From NCBI GenBank assembly GCA_030685235.1, contig MU839238.1:31360-95359 (forward strand): a stretch of DNA of 64,000 nt, written 5' to 3'. A program made the translations under genes and the position numbers. Each line of letters opens with the position of its first letter. Within the stretch, counting starts at the first letter, position 1. This DNA comes from Copromyces sp. CBS 386.78. Its lineage: Eukaryota; Ascomycota; Sordariomycetes; Sordariales; Sordariaceae. Positions 24,404 to 35,743 of this stretch are shown piece after piece. A model generated the notes under the pieces. That model was given only the letters and a program-made list of their open reading frames with translations, was not told the DNA's origin and searched no databases.

Positions 24404-25293
24404 ATGGACCGAAAAAAGATTGTCCACCGTTTGGACACTCCCTTTTCCGCTGTTGAATGGTAGGCGTCTCTCCCATTCGCAGATTCTCCATCTGTAATTT
24501 CGAAGTGACATTTGTTTATTCACACATTTGCCCAGGCCCCAAATCAACCAGGAGGACCAAGATGCCATCCTTGAACTCCTTTGTCAGTAAGTCAACCAGA
24601 CCATCGCCTAATGCTCCTCTGCCTACCAACAGACTTTGCAGCTATAATCCTTGTCTAACATTCAACTATAGCCTCCTGTCTCCTCTAGGCCAATACCGAA
24701 GAGCCTTTGTAACCCCGTCCAAGGGGAAGCGGAAGCGGAAGCTGGCCGAACAACAAGGAGATGCCAAGACTCCTCAAGTGCCTCCTGCTCCAGAACTAGC
24801 CGCCTATGTTGATCTCGGCTTTTCAGCCATTTCTCGAAATCTGCAAGATCTGCCAGCTGTTGCTGTCAGTGAGAAGACAGATGAAGCCAAACGTGGCGAG
24901 CATGACGAGAAAGTGTCTAGTGGTGGTAAGAAGGCCCCTTACAGCATCGTCTTTGTGGCCCGCTCGGGCCAATCCTCGGCGTTCAACTGTCATTTCCCTC
25001 AAATGGTAGCGGTGGCCTCCAAGTCTCAGTCAAAGGAGGAGAAGATGAGACTGGTTGGATTTTCAAAGTCCTGCGAGGAAAGGCTAGCAACAGCTCTGGG
25101 TATTCCGAGAGTGTCCAGCGTTGCTTTGAGAGCAGACGCGCCGCAGGCAAAGGGCCTTGTAGACTTTGTGAGGGAACATGTGGCTCCCATTGAGGTGGCC
25201 TGGCTTCAGGAGGCCGGTTCGGGAAAGTTCTTGGAGACGAACATCGAGGCGGTTCCGACCAAGATCGGAAGCAAGAAGTCGAAGAGCTCTTAG
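24404..25293 (+). CDS. pop3: RNase P/MRP subunit Pop3-like protein, 242 aa
   Basis: Protein subunit of the RNase P and RNase MRP ribonucleoproteins, which mature tRNA 5' ends and pre-rRNA in the nucleus and nucleolus. Exons are 24404-24459, 24536-24586 and 24672-25293 (729 nt). Introns of 76 and 85 nt have GT-AG ends, and the second has a TCTAAC branch site. The start MDRKKIVHRLDTPFSAVEW and the joined sequence around LLSPLGQYRRAFVTPSKGKR fit the fungal Pop3 pattern. The core follows: YVDLGFSAISRNLQ, YSIVFVARSGQSSAFNCHFP, LVGFSKSCEERLATALGIPR and the ending KIGSKKSKSS. The open frame beginning at 24457 runs through intron sequence and has a false N-terminus. Identification rests on the overall motif pattern of this family and is fairly firm. 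Confidence 0.88.
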
Positions 25294-26053
25294 TGGCGGG
25301 AGGCAGCGCAATCGCTTAGACAGCTGGAGAATTGCCAGGCAGCTTCAATACGCTTGGCTCACCAAAGATGGATTTGTTTGCTCCTCTGGGGCTCGGATGA
25401 GTTGAAGGTGGATCACCAGGTTAGATGGAAGATACGCCATGCTTCCTAGAGATGATACTCTGCCCACGAAAGACCATACATGCGCACCCAACCGCTCGTT
25501 CCAGGAGACCTGTATTTTGTTTTATTAATGATATCTTGAAGCCTTTCACATACATCAGGGTTCCATTCTCATGGCTTGTATGATGTTTGCTTAACCGACC
25601 TGTTTCTACACTTCCCTGAAAATTCAAAAACCCTTGATGAGTGGAACTTGAGGCCTAGGAAGGAACAACCTCCAATATACGAAAAGTGCAATCACTCACT
25701 CGTGCGCGCCTTCCCGCCTTAGTAACCCACACCAAAACGCGTACCCTAGCACGGCACATTCCCGCCAAAAACGCACACTCTCTTGGGGGCCTGATATTCT
25801 TCCGGGTGCTTTGACTTTCTTCCATTCGTCAACGTCTTCCTCTACCTTTGAGATCTTCCTTTGAATGTCGTCGCCGCCAGCGAGAAGCCAAACTTTCTCT
25901 TCCCTATTGCGCGTAGCGGGCCACAATACTGCGGACAATCTTCCTCTTCTCTTCCTCACCTTGACAACATCCATCCTTCATCATTCATTCAACTACAACA
26001 ATCCTTCTGTGCCCTTTCTCATCACGCATTACCCTCACAACCCACTGGCAACC
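25294..26053. other. Spacer between pop3 and the RGG protein gene
   Basis: Contains the pop3 3' end and the promoter and leader of the next plus-strand gene. The last 150 bases are pyrimidine-rich with CAAC/CATC runs, typical of fungal 5' leaders. An upstream in-frame ATG at 25865 exists, but 26054 has the better context (CAACCATGAC) and begins the plausible protein. Confidence 0.45.
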
Positions 26054-28029
26054 ATGACTCCGCTGGAGGAGGCTCGCGCTTTTCAAGCAGAAGTTACGAA
26101 AGGCGGCAGCCGTCAGAAGGGGCGCCCCTCAGCTCGTGGCAGAGGCGGAGCTGGTCGAGGCCGTGGAGGTCTTCCAAGCACACCTCCTCGCTCCCCTTTT
26201 GCGCGCGGCGGTCGAGGTGGAGGCGGCCACGGAGGCTCTCTCCTCCAGCGCGCTACCTCTCGCGCTGTCGCACAGCCCGCGCCTGTCACGCAGGAGCAGA
26301 GCGGACTTCCTTCCACGCCCTCATTTACGCCTCAGAAGAACAAACCTCGTCCACATGCCATTCCTATCGTGCCACCCCCTTCCGCCAACAGCGGGCTCAC
26401 TCTATCTGTGTCCCCTTCCGGTATCGAGACCTCCATTCATGCCCCGCAAGGTATGTTTATCAATCAGCCCTTCTACGTATGATGTGTGTCTCTAACCATT
26501 CATTATAGCTGCCCCCAAAGACACTGCCCCCGCCTCTGGACCAAACATGTCTCAAGCTCCTGCAACAAGAGCCTCCTCGTCTATTGAGGAGTCTTATCAT
26601 TCAGCTGGACCCATGGCACACCAGTGGCAACCGAGACTCCACACGGTCAAAGCCAGGGGAGGACGTCGTCTCAGAATGAGCAGATTTGCGACTAAAGAAG
26701 AAGATGACGAAGTGTGGGCCTTCTGGAACGACGATAAACCCGTTCCTGTTGGACAGGTCAGATATTACCAGGAAGAATATGAGCAGACGAAGAAGACAAA
26801 TGAGCTACAGAAGCCTAGCTCATCCAACTCACAACACAACGCCCCGAAGCGAGGCACAGAGGTTCTGAGTGCGGCCACTTGTCGCACCCAGAGTGAGCCC
26901 AGCACTGCGGACAAGAAGACCAAGGACGAGATCAAAGCCAAGAAAGAGCCTGCTAAATTAGTGATGGCATCTTCTCCCGTCTCCACCGCCAAAGCGCTTT
27001 CTTCCTTGGCCCCTACTCTTGCAAAGGCCCTCGCCCACCCCAGGAGCGGGAAATCTGGCCTCAAGAACGGGGTCAATCTTCCTCTTGACAATTCCAGTAC
27101 CACAGCCGACCACAAGGACACCCCCGAGAAAGAGGGCAAAGTCCAGAGCAAGGCTGAGGCCGAAAAGTCGAGGGGAAAAGGAGAGGCAGAGATGACGACT
27201 CACGACAAGTCCTCCTCCTCCGTCGGCGTCCTCGGCTGCAAGATTAACGTCGACAGGAAGGCACATGCAAAGCTTAAGGAAGGTATCGAGCCAAAGAAAG
27301 AAGCGAACGCCGTGATCAAGCCTAGCGATGAAGTCAACGTTGAGGTCTCGGGCGAACCGGCACCAGTTGACTCCAAGACCCCCAATGCCCAGGAGCTCGA
27401 GCGTGTTGCGCTCCTTCTTGAACGTGAAAAGCTAGAGCAGCAGCTCGCTCGCGAGATCGAGGAGGAGGAGGCGGCTCTGGCAGAAATGGCAAAGCAGATT
27501 GCCATCAAGAAGGCCAACGCCAAAAGGTTGATGAAAGCCAGGGCCGCAAAGCTCGATGTCAGTTCCGCTAGTGCGGATGCTCCATGCGTCTTTCAGCAAG
27601 TCACCAATACGGGTTCCACCTCGAACGATCCCTATCAAGGTGCTTCTGCGGCAGTATCTTTCACACCGTCCACGTCAAACTTTGGAGGAGCGCAATCCAC
27701 TACCCCTGTTCTCACTGAAAACACCCCAGCAATGGTCAACGAGGGTGGTTTCGACAATCACACCTCGGTGCTGCAGAACACTGGAGGTGAGTAAACCTGA
27801 TTCTCTGAAGGGTCTGATATCTTGTCATACTAACGTGGACCAACTTTGAACAGGTACCTTGCCCAACACTGCATCCAACTCTATGGATGACTTGATGGAC
27901 CTCGATTTCAATCCAGCTACCATGCAATACGTTCCGCATTCCACTCAGATTTCTCCCTTGGGTTTCAGCAATGGCCATTCCTCTTTTGGTAATGGCCTCC
28001 AGGAGGCTGAGGAGGAGGAAGAGCTTTAG
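26054..28029 (+). CDS. RGG-box and coiled-coil protein of unknown function, 616 aa
   Basis: Exons 26054-26450, 26509-27786 and 27854-28029 total 1851 nt. The introns (58 and 67 nt) are GT-AG with CTAAC branch sites. The N-terminus has an arginine/glycine cluster (SARGRGGAGRGRGG, about residues 27-60), which in other proteins binds RNA and is a methylation target. A short ordered motif follows at about 190-225 (RFATKEEDDEVWAFWNDDKP, then VGQVRYYQEEYEQTKK). The middle is Lys/Ser/Glu-rich and disordered. A strong coiled coil with heptad-like Leu/Glu/Ala lies at about 428-478 (RVALLLEREKLEQQLAREIE), and the protein ends in an acidic tail (EAEEEEEL). No enzyme domain is visible. It faces palB tail to tail. 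A role in RNP assembly is only a guess from the RGG and coiled-coil parts. Confidence 0.82.
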
Positions 28030-29287
28030 GATCTTCTTTGATCCTATATTCCCAGATGAGATGTGGGTGCTTGTTTTGAGTATTGTGCATATTTGCGGCA
28101 TGGAGATATCGCTCCCAACAACAACTCCGTTTCTGTCCACGCCATCAACTTTGAGAAATGGAACTATCTCGAAACAAGCTACCCTGCCATCGAGAAGAAT
28201 CACATCAAACAAGCCGAGGGCTTTACCGATAACTACCAACCCGTCGACCCCCTTTTTTTTGTTGCGTTACATCATATTACATGTTCGGTACCTGGCGGCA
28301 CACCAAAGATTTATGAAGTATTCACGCCAGTTCACTGATCGCTTTCACGAGTGGTGGGAGGGAAAACATTACGTGAACAACAATAGGCGAAGATCCGACC
28401 TCTGGGCTCGGACATTCAGTTTTCTAGAGCAGTGGGAAGGGCCATGAGGTTTGGAGGTGTATGCGCGCGAGGTATTCCCACTAGAGGAGCAAGCCAACGG
28501 CCTCACATGACCGAGGGAGGGCGAGGGAGGCAGTGGCAATAATAGTATCGACATTCATCATGATAGTCGCAGACAGAAGGCGGAGATTACCACCAGAACG
28601 AACATCAAAACGGAGACAACAGGACGAATGGGCATGCCGAACAAATTGTTTGATGTGGCCATATATTTTCCGCTCTATTGTTTGCTGTAATAGCAATCCT
28701 AGGTACCAAGTTTTGTTCGTCTGAGAGACAGGACCATATCATATGGGCGCCAGCGGAGGAAAGGATCATTGAACACAGAGTGGCTTAGCGAAAGAAGTGT
28801 GGTGATGTCAAGGAAATATCCAGAACCTTTTGGGAGGGCAAGGTATTGGTAGATGGAAAAGGATTTTCATGTCATCATTCTTGCTTGTTCGGCTAGGTAG
28901 AAGTTGCCGGTCCCGGCCATACTACCGTTTATTGGTAGCAGGTCTTGAAGAATCCTGACACTACGGCGGCTTGGGGATTTTACATTCGTGTTTGTTAATT
29001 TTAGCGAGAAAAGTTAGAACCCAAAACAATAAACGTCAAAAAAAATCACAAACGGTTCCCTATCGATTTGTGGAAGACAACGCTTCATATGCAAATTTCT
29101 CAATGAATGAACATGCAGAATATCGCACACAGACATAGATTATTGCAACCGCTGATCACTCCAAGAGATAAGGCGCAACTTTCTTTGACAACAGATTACA
29201 GAGACTGTGGTATATCCAGAAGCAAATAGCTGCCAAACAACCTGTCGGACCTCCGCAGGCCTCACCGGGTGTAGTCATCAATCCTCA
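28030..29287. other. Convergent intergenic region (RGG gene / palB 3' ends)
   Basis: About 1.26 kb between two 3' ends. It should hold both 3' UTRs and terminators. Short frames occur but lack protein character; the ones at 27971-28447 overlap the real last exon in another frame. An A-rich stretch (29019-29052) lies near the middle. Confidence 0.45.
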
Positions 29288-32287
29288 TCAACAACCCCCC
29301 CAAGCCCCAATATTCACTACCCCATCACTCAGTATCTCCACATGCACTTCTCCTCCTTCTCGTTCCTCACTTATTTGCCCCTGGTTCTGACCACCACCAC
29401 CAATCTGCTCAACAACCAACCACAGCCCACCATAACTCCGAATAACATCCGGATCCAAATCTACCTCCCTCGTTCTTAGTCCAAGACTAGCATCCGCGAA
29501 TTCCCCCTTGGCGCTGTACCCTTCCGTCTCTGCCACTTCATGTCCATGTCCATGCCCCCTTCCCAACCGTTCTTCCAGACTTAGAGAGCTGAGACTAGCC
29601 GCCAACTCCCCACCGCCTCCCGAAGCTGTGCTGGCTAATACTCGCTTGCGTCCTTCGATGGTGCCTAATTCAAGCGCCACTCTCACCATTATCGTCGTGG
29701 ATTGTGTCTTCTTGGCCGATCTAGCCAGCACGCTAGCCCTTGTGAGTCTGCTCACATCTACCCTCGCGCGGTGGACCCGTCGTTCACTACTGCCGGAGGA
29801 ACTGACGATAGGGGGGACAGGTGTGCGTAACCTCCCCGCAGCATCGGACAAGATGGGGTTGACGGTAAAAGGACAAGCGGCGCTGACGCGAAGGGAGTAG
29901 CGTCCTGTTTGACCGGGCTCGTAGGTGGAGAGGACTATAGTGTATGTTCCCGGGTCGACGAGGTGCGTAGCACCGTGGCTGTTGGACGATGATGTTGGGG
30001 ACGACACGGAGGAGGGATTTGTGTTGGTGTTGGAAGATGGTAGAGTGGAAGCAAACGTGCAACCGCGCTGGTACTCGGCGCTCGAGCAGATGAGGTCGCG
30101 GCCCACGACGGCTGTGACGCGTTGTCCGCCGCTGGAGTAGAGGACGGCGATGTGAACTGGCAAATTATCGGCGCGCTCGGTGCTGAGGACCAGAGACAGG
30201 GGAGAAGGGCGGGTCAAGGTAAGGGCGTATTGCGGGTTCGTGATGTAGGATGGGTAAACGGTTGAGCCGCCGGCTGTGCGGCGGGTCCAGGCTCCTGTTA
30301 TGGTTTCGCTGTAGGGAAGCGGGTCGGAGGCGGGGGAGATGGTAAGCGGGGAGTTGGAGAAGAAGGATAAGGTGAAGGAGTAAGAAGGCAAGGGGAGATC
30401 GGATTGAGCGATGACGAGGGTTTGTGCGACGCCCGGCGTGGGAGAGTAGCGGAGGAGCGTGTTGGGGCTGTCGACGTAAGGACCTTGGTGCAGGGCGTGG
30501 TGGGATCCTTCGGATAACGGGATGCGGGTTCCCGGAGGGTGCGAGGCGAAGAGGGAGAGGGACATGTAGCCGAGGGATTTTAGGGGCTGGTTTATGTTGT
30601 GGAAGTCGTGTTCTTGCTTGCGCTCGCGGAGGATGTCGAGCTCGGAGTCTTGCCAGTGCCTGTTGAGGAGGACCCAGACTGGGCTGCCGGTGGGGGAGAG
30701 GACACTGTATTGGGGGTTTTGGGTGAAGACGAGCTCTTCGGCTTTGGGAGGGATCGACCATGTGAAATGGTAGTCTTGGCGGAAGCGGAAGAGGGAGGGA
30801 CTCCAGTTGACGTAGAGCGAGTCGAAGTGTTGGAGGACGTCCTCGACGGTCATCCAGAAGGTGTTGGACATGCTCTCTTCTGGGGAATCGCTTCTGTCGG
30901 TGCTCAAGGTGGCTGTTGAGCCTACGCCGGTCCAGACCAAGCTGTCGCGCCATGGGTTCTTCACGAGGAAGAGTCGGTTGTTGCCGTCGTTCCGCAGGTC
31001 GAGTACTGCGTAGTCGTGTTCTCTAACTAGGCCGAGGGTTCGCTCTTCTTCCCGAGAGAGTTTGCCGGTACCGAGTGTCACCAGCGCATTGCCTTGGTCG
31101 TACGCTGTTTTGATGCGGTTCCATGTCTCGTTCAATTCGATATCATCGCTGTCAACACCGTTAGCCAATCTCGTCTGGGGACAAAGGTTGCAAGGAGTGT
31201 CCCTCACTTTTGAAGAAAGATTTGCTCGGGAATCCAACCGGTAAGAGCGTGCAAGTCCGTTCCAGAGTTGCTGCCAGGAAAGTCATAGCCGCCTCGAATC
31301 TTCAAGTAGGCTTTCTCGACCAATGCCGGCCAGATGAGGTGAGGATTGCGTCCGTCCACAACATAAAGCGTGCGCTCGGAGGAAGAAGTCGGGAGACGGT
31401 CGTCTATGAGCACCTTGCGCCAACAGCCATTGAAGTACATGCGGAAGATGTACTTGCCGTTTTGTGAGACAGCTGGCCGTTTGGCATCCTCGTCATAAGG
31501 GTACATGAGAGAGGGAAGCAACTGGTTTGCGTTAGTGTAACTGCGCATCTGTCACAGAAAGATCATCTTCTGTGCTTACCGAGCCTGTTCTTGGGCCGAG
31601 TTGCCGGATAGCAGCGCACAAGCTTGCGACGACCGAACAGTCGGTTGCCAAATCCTGACCGAGATCAATGCTTTCCGTGGCAGTCATCAAGACATCTGAC
31701 CCCCGTTCTGGCACATCCAAGAAAATCTCATGCGGCCTCTTCCAACCGGCAAATATGTCTTGCTGCTCCGGGGAGAGGGTAAAGGGCGAATGGTCCCTGT
31801 GACACAGTTAGGCAAGGCCATTTTTCATCCCGTAGCTCGACATAACATACGTATAACACCCATCGGCTGCCTTTGAGGCGGCAAATTCATCCGGACCCGG
31901 TGTCTTCTCCCATGGTGGGAAGATGTTGCCATGCAACTTGGACGACTTCAGAATAAGAGTTTTCTCGGCAATGGTCAGGGTCCGTGTCGATTCGGGCACG
32001 GGCGGGCGGGCAGAAGTAGCGGCGGCTTTGGCATTGGCTTTGAGTCGTTCACCAAGGGCTATGAGGTCGCTACATTTTCGCTGTAGGCGGTTGCGGTCTT
32101 TGGGATTGGCGGCTTTTTCGGCTGCGCGCATATAAATCTCAGCGGCGGCAATGGCATGGTTAAGTGCTTCTTGGCCATGAGATTCGGCGAGACGACGCTC
32201 GTGTTCCTAGCCAAAAAGTTAGATGTAAAGCTCTATCGAGACATGGTAGGGGGGTGTCAGGGATATTACCAAAGCTCTAGCCTCCAT
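29288..32287 (-). CDS. palB: Calpain-like cysteine protease PalB/Rim13, 921 aa
   Basis: Endosome-associated protease thought to make the signalling cleavage of the transcription factor PacC/Rim101 in alkaline-pH response. Exons on the minus strand: 32287-32270 (18 nt), 32206-31851, 31796-31580, 31521-31208 and 31148-29288, total 2766 nt. The introns (63, 54, 58, 59 nt) are GT-AG; three have a CTAAC branch site. Residues 1-80 form a MIT-like helical domain (EHERRLAESHGQEALNHAIA then AAEIYMRAAEKA), which in the family binds ESCRT-III. The catalytic core shows the Cys motif GQDLATDCSVVASLCA (Cys178), the His motif REHDYAVLDL (His346) and the Asn motif LVKNPWRDSLVW (Asn366), so the triad is intact. 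Beta-rich C2-like calpain domains follow (about 390-800). Read singly, the longest frame starts within an intron and lacks the catalytic Cys. Confidence 0.93.
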
Positions 32288-32817
32288 CGTGACACTTGGG
32301 AAAGGACGATGGTGTAAAAGCTGTATGCATACTTGGGGATGCTCAGTCTTTGAGTCCTCTCCTGGGACCGTAGTTGGGCGAATGTTTGTGTGAAATATGG
32401 GTGTGAAGTATATATGTAAAGGCGAGGTTAAGGACGAATGCCGACTAGGATCCAGACAAGAAACACGTGTGGATGGATGGATGACACGGATATGGATAGA
32501 CTAGTCAGACTAGTTTCATTCTGCTTGGTGAGATGCCGGCGGCCTCTAGGGTCGAATCAAGGACAGAATAGAAGAGAGGACGAATAAAGAGGCCTGATTG
32601 CCCAATATCGTACTGTAATTCGCGAAAAGGAACGGGACCCCAGACAGCGACCTCGCGTATGTATCGAGCTTTCACTTGCTGGAACTGGGGACGCCACCTT
32701 GATGTGGTTCTTGGCGGCAGCGAGTGTCCATCCGTCTTCCGCATCGACTCCAGCACACCGGATGTTTACTTTTTGGCCGTGGAAGCCGAAGATGTAAAAA
32801 CGGCCCGGTTCTTCTGT
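32288..32817. other. palB promoter region
   Basis: Upstream of the palB start. It includes a tandem GGATGGAT run near 32472-32483 and an inverted ACTAGTCAGACTAGT at about 32500-32514. A coding-like minus-strand stretch ending at 32505 is discussed with the next feature. Confidence 0.35.
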
Positions 32818-33033
32818 CTACTTGCCAAAGGGGCCACCGACGGTTCGTCCAGCGCCCAGCTTGATGTAGTATCCCGGTCCTTTGCGGAACTCGAGCCAGG
32901 GCGGTGCAGTTATTCTGCGGTAGTGCCAACAGTGACAGTGGGTGTCGGTGGAGATATCGGCGCATTCCCTTCTCAAGTCGGAGTGAATGCCGTTGTGCTG
33001 CAGGACGGCGTGGCAGGTGAGACAGGGGAAGCC
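32818..33033 (-). CDS. Coding-like exon of unresolved gene (71 aa to a stop)
   Basis: On the minus strand from 33033 to the TAG at 32818 there is a frame whose third codon positions are mostly C or G, unlike the neighbouring frames. It reads GFPCLTCHAVLQHNGIHSDL and ends KLGAGRTVGGPFGK, with Cys/His pairs (CLTC, THCHCWH) that could bind metal. Upstream a CCGGTAG splice-acceptor-like end follows a possible GTAACA donor at about 33111, which would join it to a Pro-rich frame (SPTPTYDSP). Beyond the stop the same frame stays protein-like (GRFYIFGFHGQKVNIRCAGV), and then a different frame does (REVAVWGPVPFRELQYDIG) down to 32505. So this is a gene whose introns I could not solve, or one broken by a stop and a frameshift. 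I do not recognise the family. Confidence 0.35.
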   Translation of the reverse strand, partial: GFPCLTCHAVLQHNGIHSDLRRECADISTDTHCHCWHYRRITAPPWLEFRKGPGYYIKLGAGRTVGGPFGK

Positions 33034-35743
33034 CTACCGGCCTATCTGGGAAACGAGAACCCTTCCTATTCTACCAGTGGAACCTTGGCGCCTCCCGGTT
33101 GGCGGTGTTACCGGTGAATCGTAAGTTGGAGTTGGAGACGGGGTCGGAGCGACGGAGGGTGGTGACTCTGGTGAGACGAGTTCATGTGGGATTGGGTCCT
33201 TGATGAGAAAAAAAACAGATACGGCGGACGAGTCAGTTCGAAACCACCAGGGCCGTTTTGAACAGCTTGGGACTTGAAAGTGGAACAAGTTACTATAAAA
33301 GAAGAACCTTCTCAACTCCAAAAGCGGTCAATATCAGATCTTGTGATAGTTCCTGTGTCAATTCCTCCCCTTTTCCGTGTTCCTTGTTTCTTACCTAACA
33401 ATTTCCTTAGCACGGTCCAGGGTTGAGGTACTCAAGTCTACAGTGCCGTATCGCTGCTGTCAAACGCTCTCAACAGCACCAACGGTACCCCGCATCGGCC
33501 GATAAGGTACTGACCCGACACCAAAGAACGGGACAGCGGGATACCGATGCAAGAGAGCCCCGCCAATGACGGGATGATGGGATCTGCTGTTCCTGCGCCC
33601 TGGAGCCTCGCATGCCATGAGGCCATGGTGGGGGCATCGCGGCTTTTAGCGCCTTTAGCGGCCTCGGCATGCGTTGGGCCAACGAGGTTCTCTTCAGCCT
33701 GATTGCCGGGTGCTCCCAGTTGGCGGCGCCGAGTCATTTGTTTGGGACATGGAGGTGCTTCGGGTTTCCCGACCGCCGAGGTGATCGGGCCACCGCCAAG
33801 GGAGCCGGAGACTGGATGCCGAAGAATGTACAGTCTGCACAAAGATCATGGCTTGGACGCCGAAACGGTGAGAACGGTGAACAAACTTGATGGTTGGCTT
33901 TCATCACCTACCTTGGCTACATACTCAGCCACTCGGGGACGCCGTTGTGTGCCAAAAGCATAAGTACCTAGACGATCGCCACCATGGTACTACCTACACA
34001 GCCTTATGCCAATGCTTTGGGATTCTTGGATATCAAGAATCAAGCCTCTGTTTGCCGAGTGATCATCACTCGGATCATGTCTTGGAGCAGACCATTCACC
34101 CCGAATCTTCCAATGCGCAGGTCTTTCCCCATCAGCACCTTCGGATTTGCCGAACACGGTCCTCGGATGTGTTGCCGGAGAGCGGGCAGGGCCGCTTGAA
34201 CGTTGTGCCATGGCATCTGTGTAAACCGTCTCGTAAACTTATATCCGGTCTTCGTTCCTCACTCTCCAAAGCCGTGGTCTTATCATCCAACTTCGAACCT
34301 GATGGAGGAAAAAAGCCGATAAACTTTGACGACCTTTACGAAAAAAAGGCCTTTGGTCTGCCGTTGACTCAACATCTCCAATAGGCTTTGAGAGCACAAT
34401 GCACAATCCCTGGTCCAAGTTATTGTTCGAAAACTCTGCTTCATCCCGCATGTTGTTTCAGCATGCCGGCGTAACAAATCCGCTTGTGGGGATCCCCTCG
34501 GGTGATTCCAGGGTGTCCCAGATTTCTTGTCGTCGAGAGTCAAATATGCTTTGCCCTTCAAGACTCCTTTCGGAATAGAGAAAATCGACCAGTTTGCGCA
34601 GCTGTTCTGCGGTACCTGGCGACAGCAGTCCCCTCTTCGCCAGTTTGTCGAGTACAAAATCATGAAGGCTGGTTGTTGCTGGCTGACTAAATCATCGAGA
34701 TACAAGGTCCACAGATGGAGACGGTCGCCATGATGCCTCGGCGCTACATCATCGTATCAAGATCGCTCGTGATGGCTGCTCGGTTTGGCGAGCCCGAGGA
34801 GAAAAAGAAAACGAGGTCGGTTGTCGCTGGCAATGTCCATTGGCCCCTACATCGTTTGAATGCGTTGTCGGAGTGTTGATGTGTCTTCCTGCGAGGTTGC
34901 TGTCCTTATCAGATCTGATAAAACTTAAGGAAACATGGACGAAAAGCTGGGGAACCGGGGACTTTTTATCGACGCAATCGTGGGGGCGGAAACGCAACCC
35001 CAAAGTCGCAAGACCCGATCTGATTGGGGCGTTGAGGTCCCCTGTGGCCCTGGAAGATGCCGTCTGCACAGCGACGGAGCAACAGACACTGCCGTGTCGC
35101 AATGATGGGCTGCTCCAAATTAAGTGGGGAACTGCCGAGGTTGTCGGTGGTTATCCGGTTATCGTCCATCACGGCTTGCCTTCGGCTTCTTTTCCTGGGG
35201 AGGGGGAAAGACCTTTGAAAAGTCCCTGGTGGTTGCTTTCTTCCATTCCACTTTCCCACCCACCGGACTGGATTTCCTTGTGAGGTTGCCCCGTCGAGAC
35301 CGCCAAAACAAAAAACAGTCCCACCGCCGGCCTCGGGATGGACGGTCTGAAATAATCGTTGTAAAACCACCCGGCCCCCCCCCCTTCTAGCGCCCGTCCG
35401 TCCATGCCTGTCGTCACCGATTTCCTCCCCTGTGTCCAAGTGTGTGTTGGTGCCATTGGATCGCCTATCCTTCCTCGTCTTGCCTTTCACTTTTGATATT
35501 GTAAAAATCCCATCTTTAGTTCTTGTTCACTTTTTGACAATTGCGCTATCGCATACATATCTGCACAAGTTACCTTTACACTGGTCCTGCCGTCCTACAC
35601 ACCATTAACATTAAGCGGGCATCTTAAGCCAGCGATTGCGCCAACCAACCGGGGAGCGACCCTTTCCGTCTGAACCACTCCCACTCGAGCGCATACCTCG
35701 AACTCCCGCCCCGAGCGTCTAGATATCAAAGTAATAGTCAACC
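33034..35743. other. Intergenic region upstream of the carrier gene
   Basis: About 2.7 kb. Many short frames occur on both strands (33.4-35.5 kb), but none shows motifs or consistent codon bias, and they overlap each other. The last 250 bases before 35744 are C-rich and probably the leader of the carrier gene. A run of 11 C at 35376-35386 stands out. Confidence 0.4.

Noticed and set aside
25865..26053. Upstream ATG as the start of the RGG protein
   Set aside because: The added 63 residues are hydrophobic and CAAC-derived like a leader; 26054 has the better start context.
30165..30953. 262-aa Arg/Pro-rich minus-strand frame
   Set aside because: It lies entirely within the last exon of palB in another frame and has the Arg/Pro/His composition typical of a shadow frame.
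33887..34705. Overlapping frames of 140-165 aa on both strands
   Set aside because: No motifs, and both strands are equally open in places; I cannot choose one or support either.
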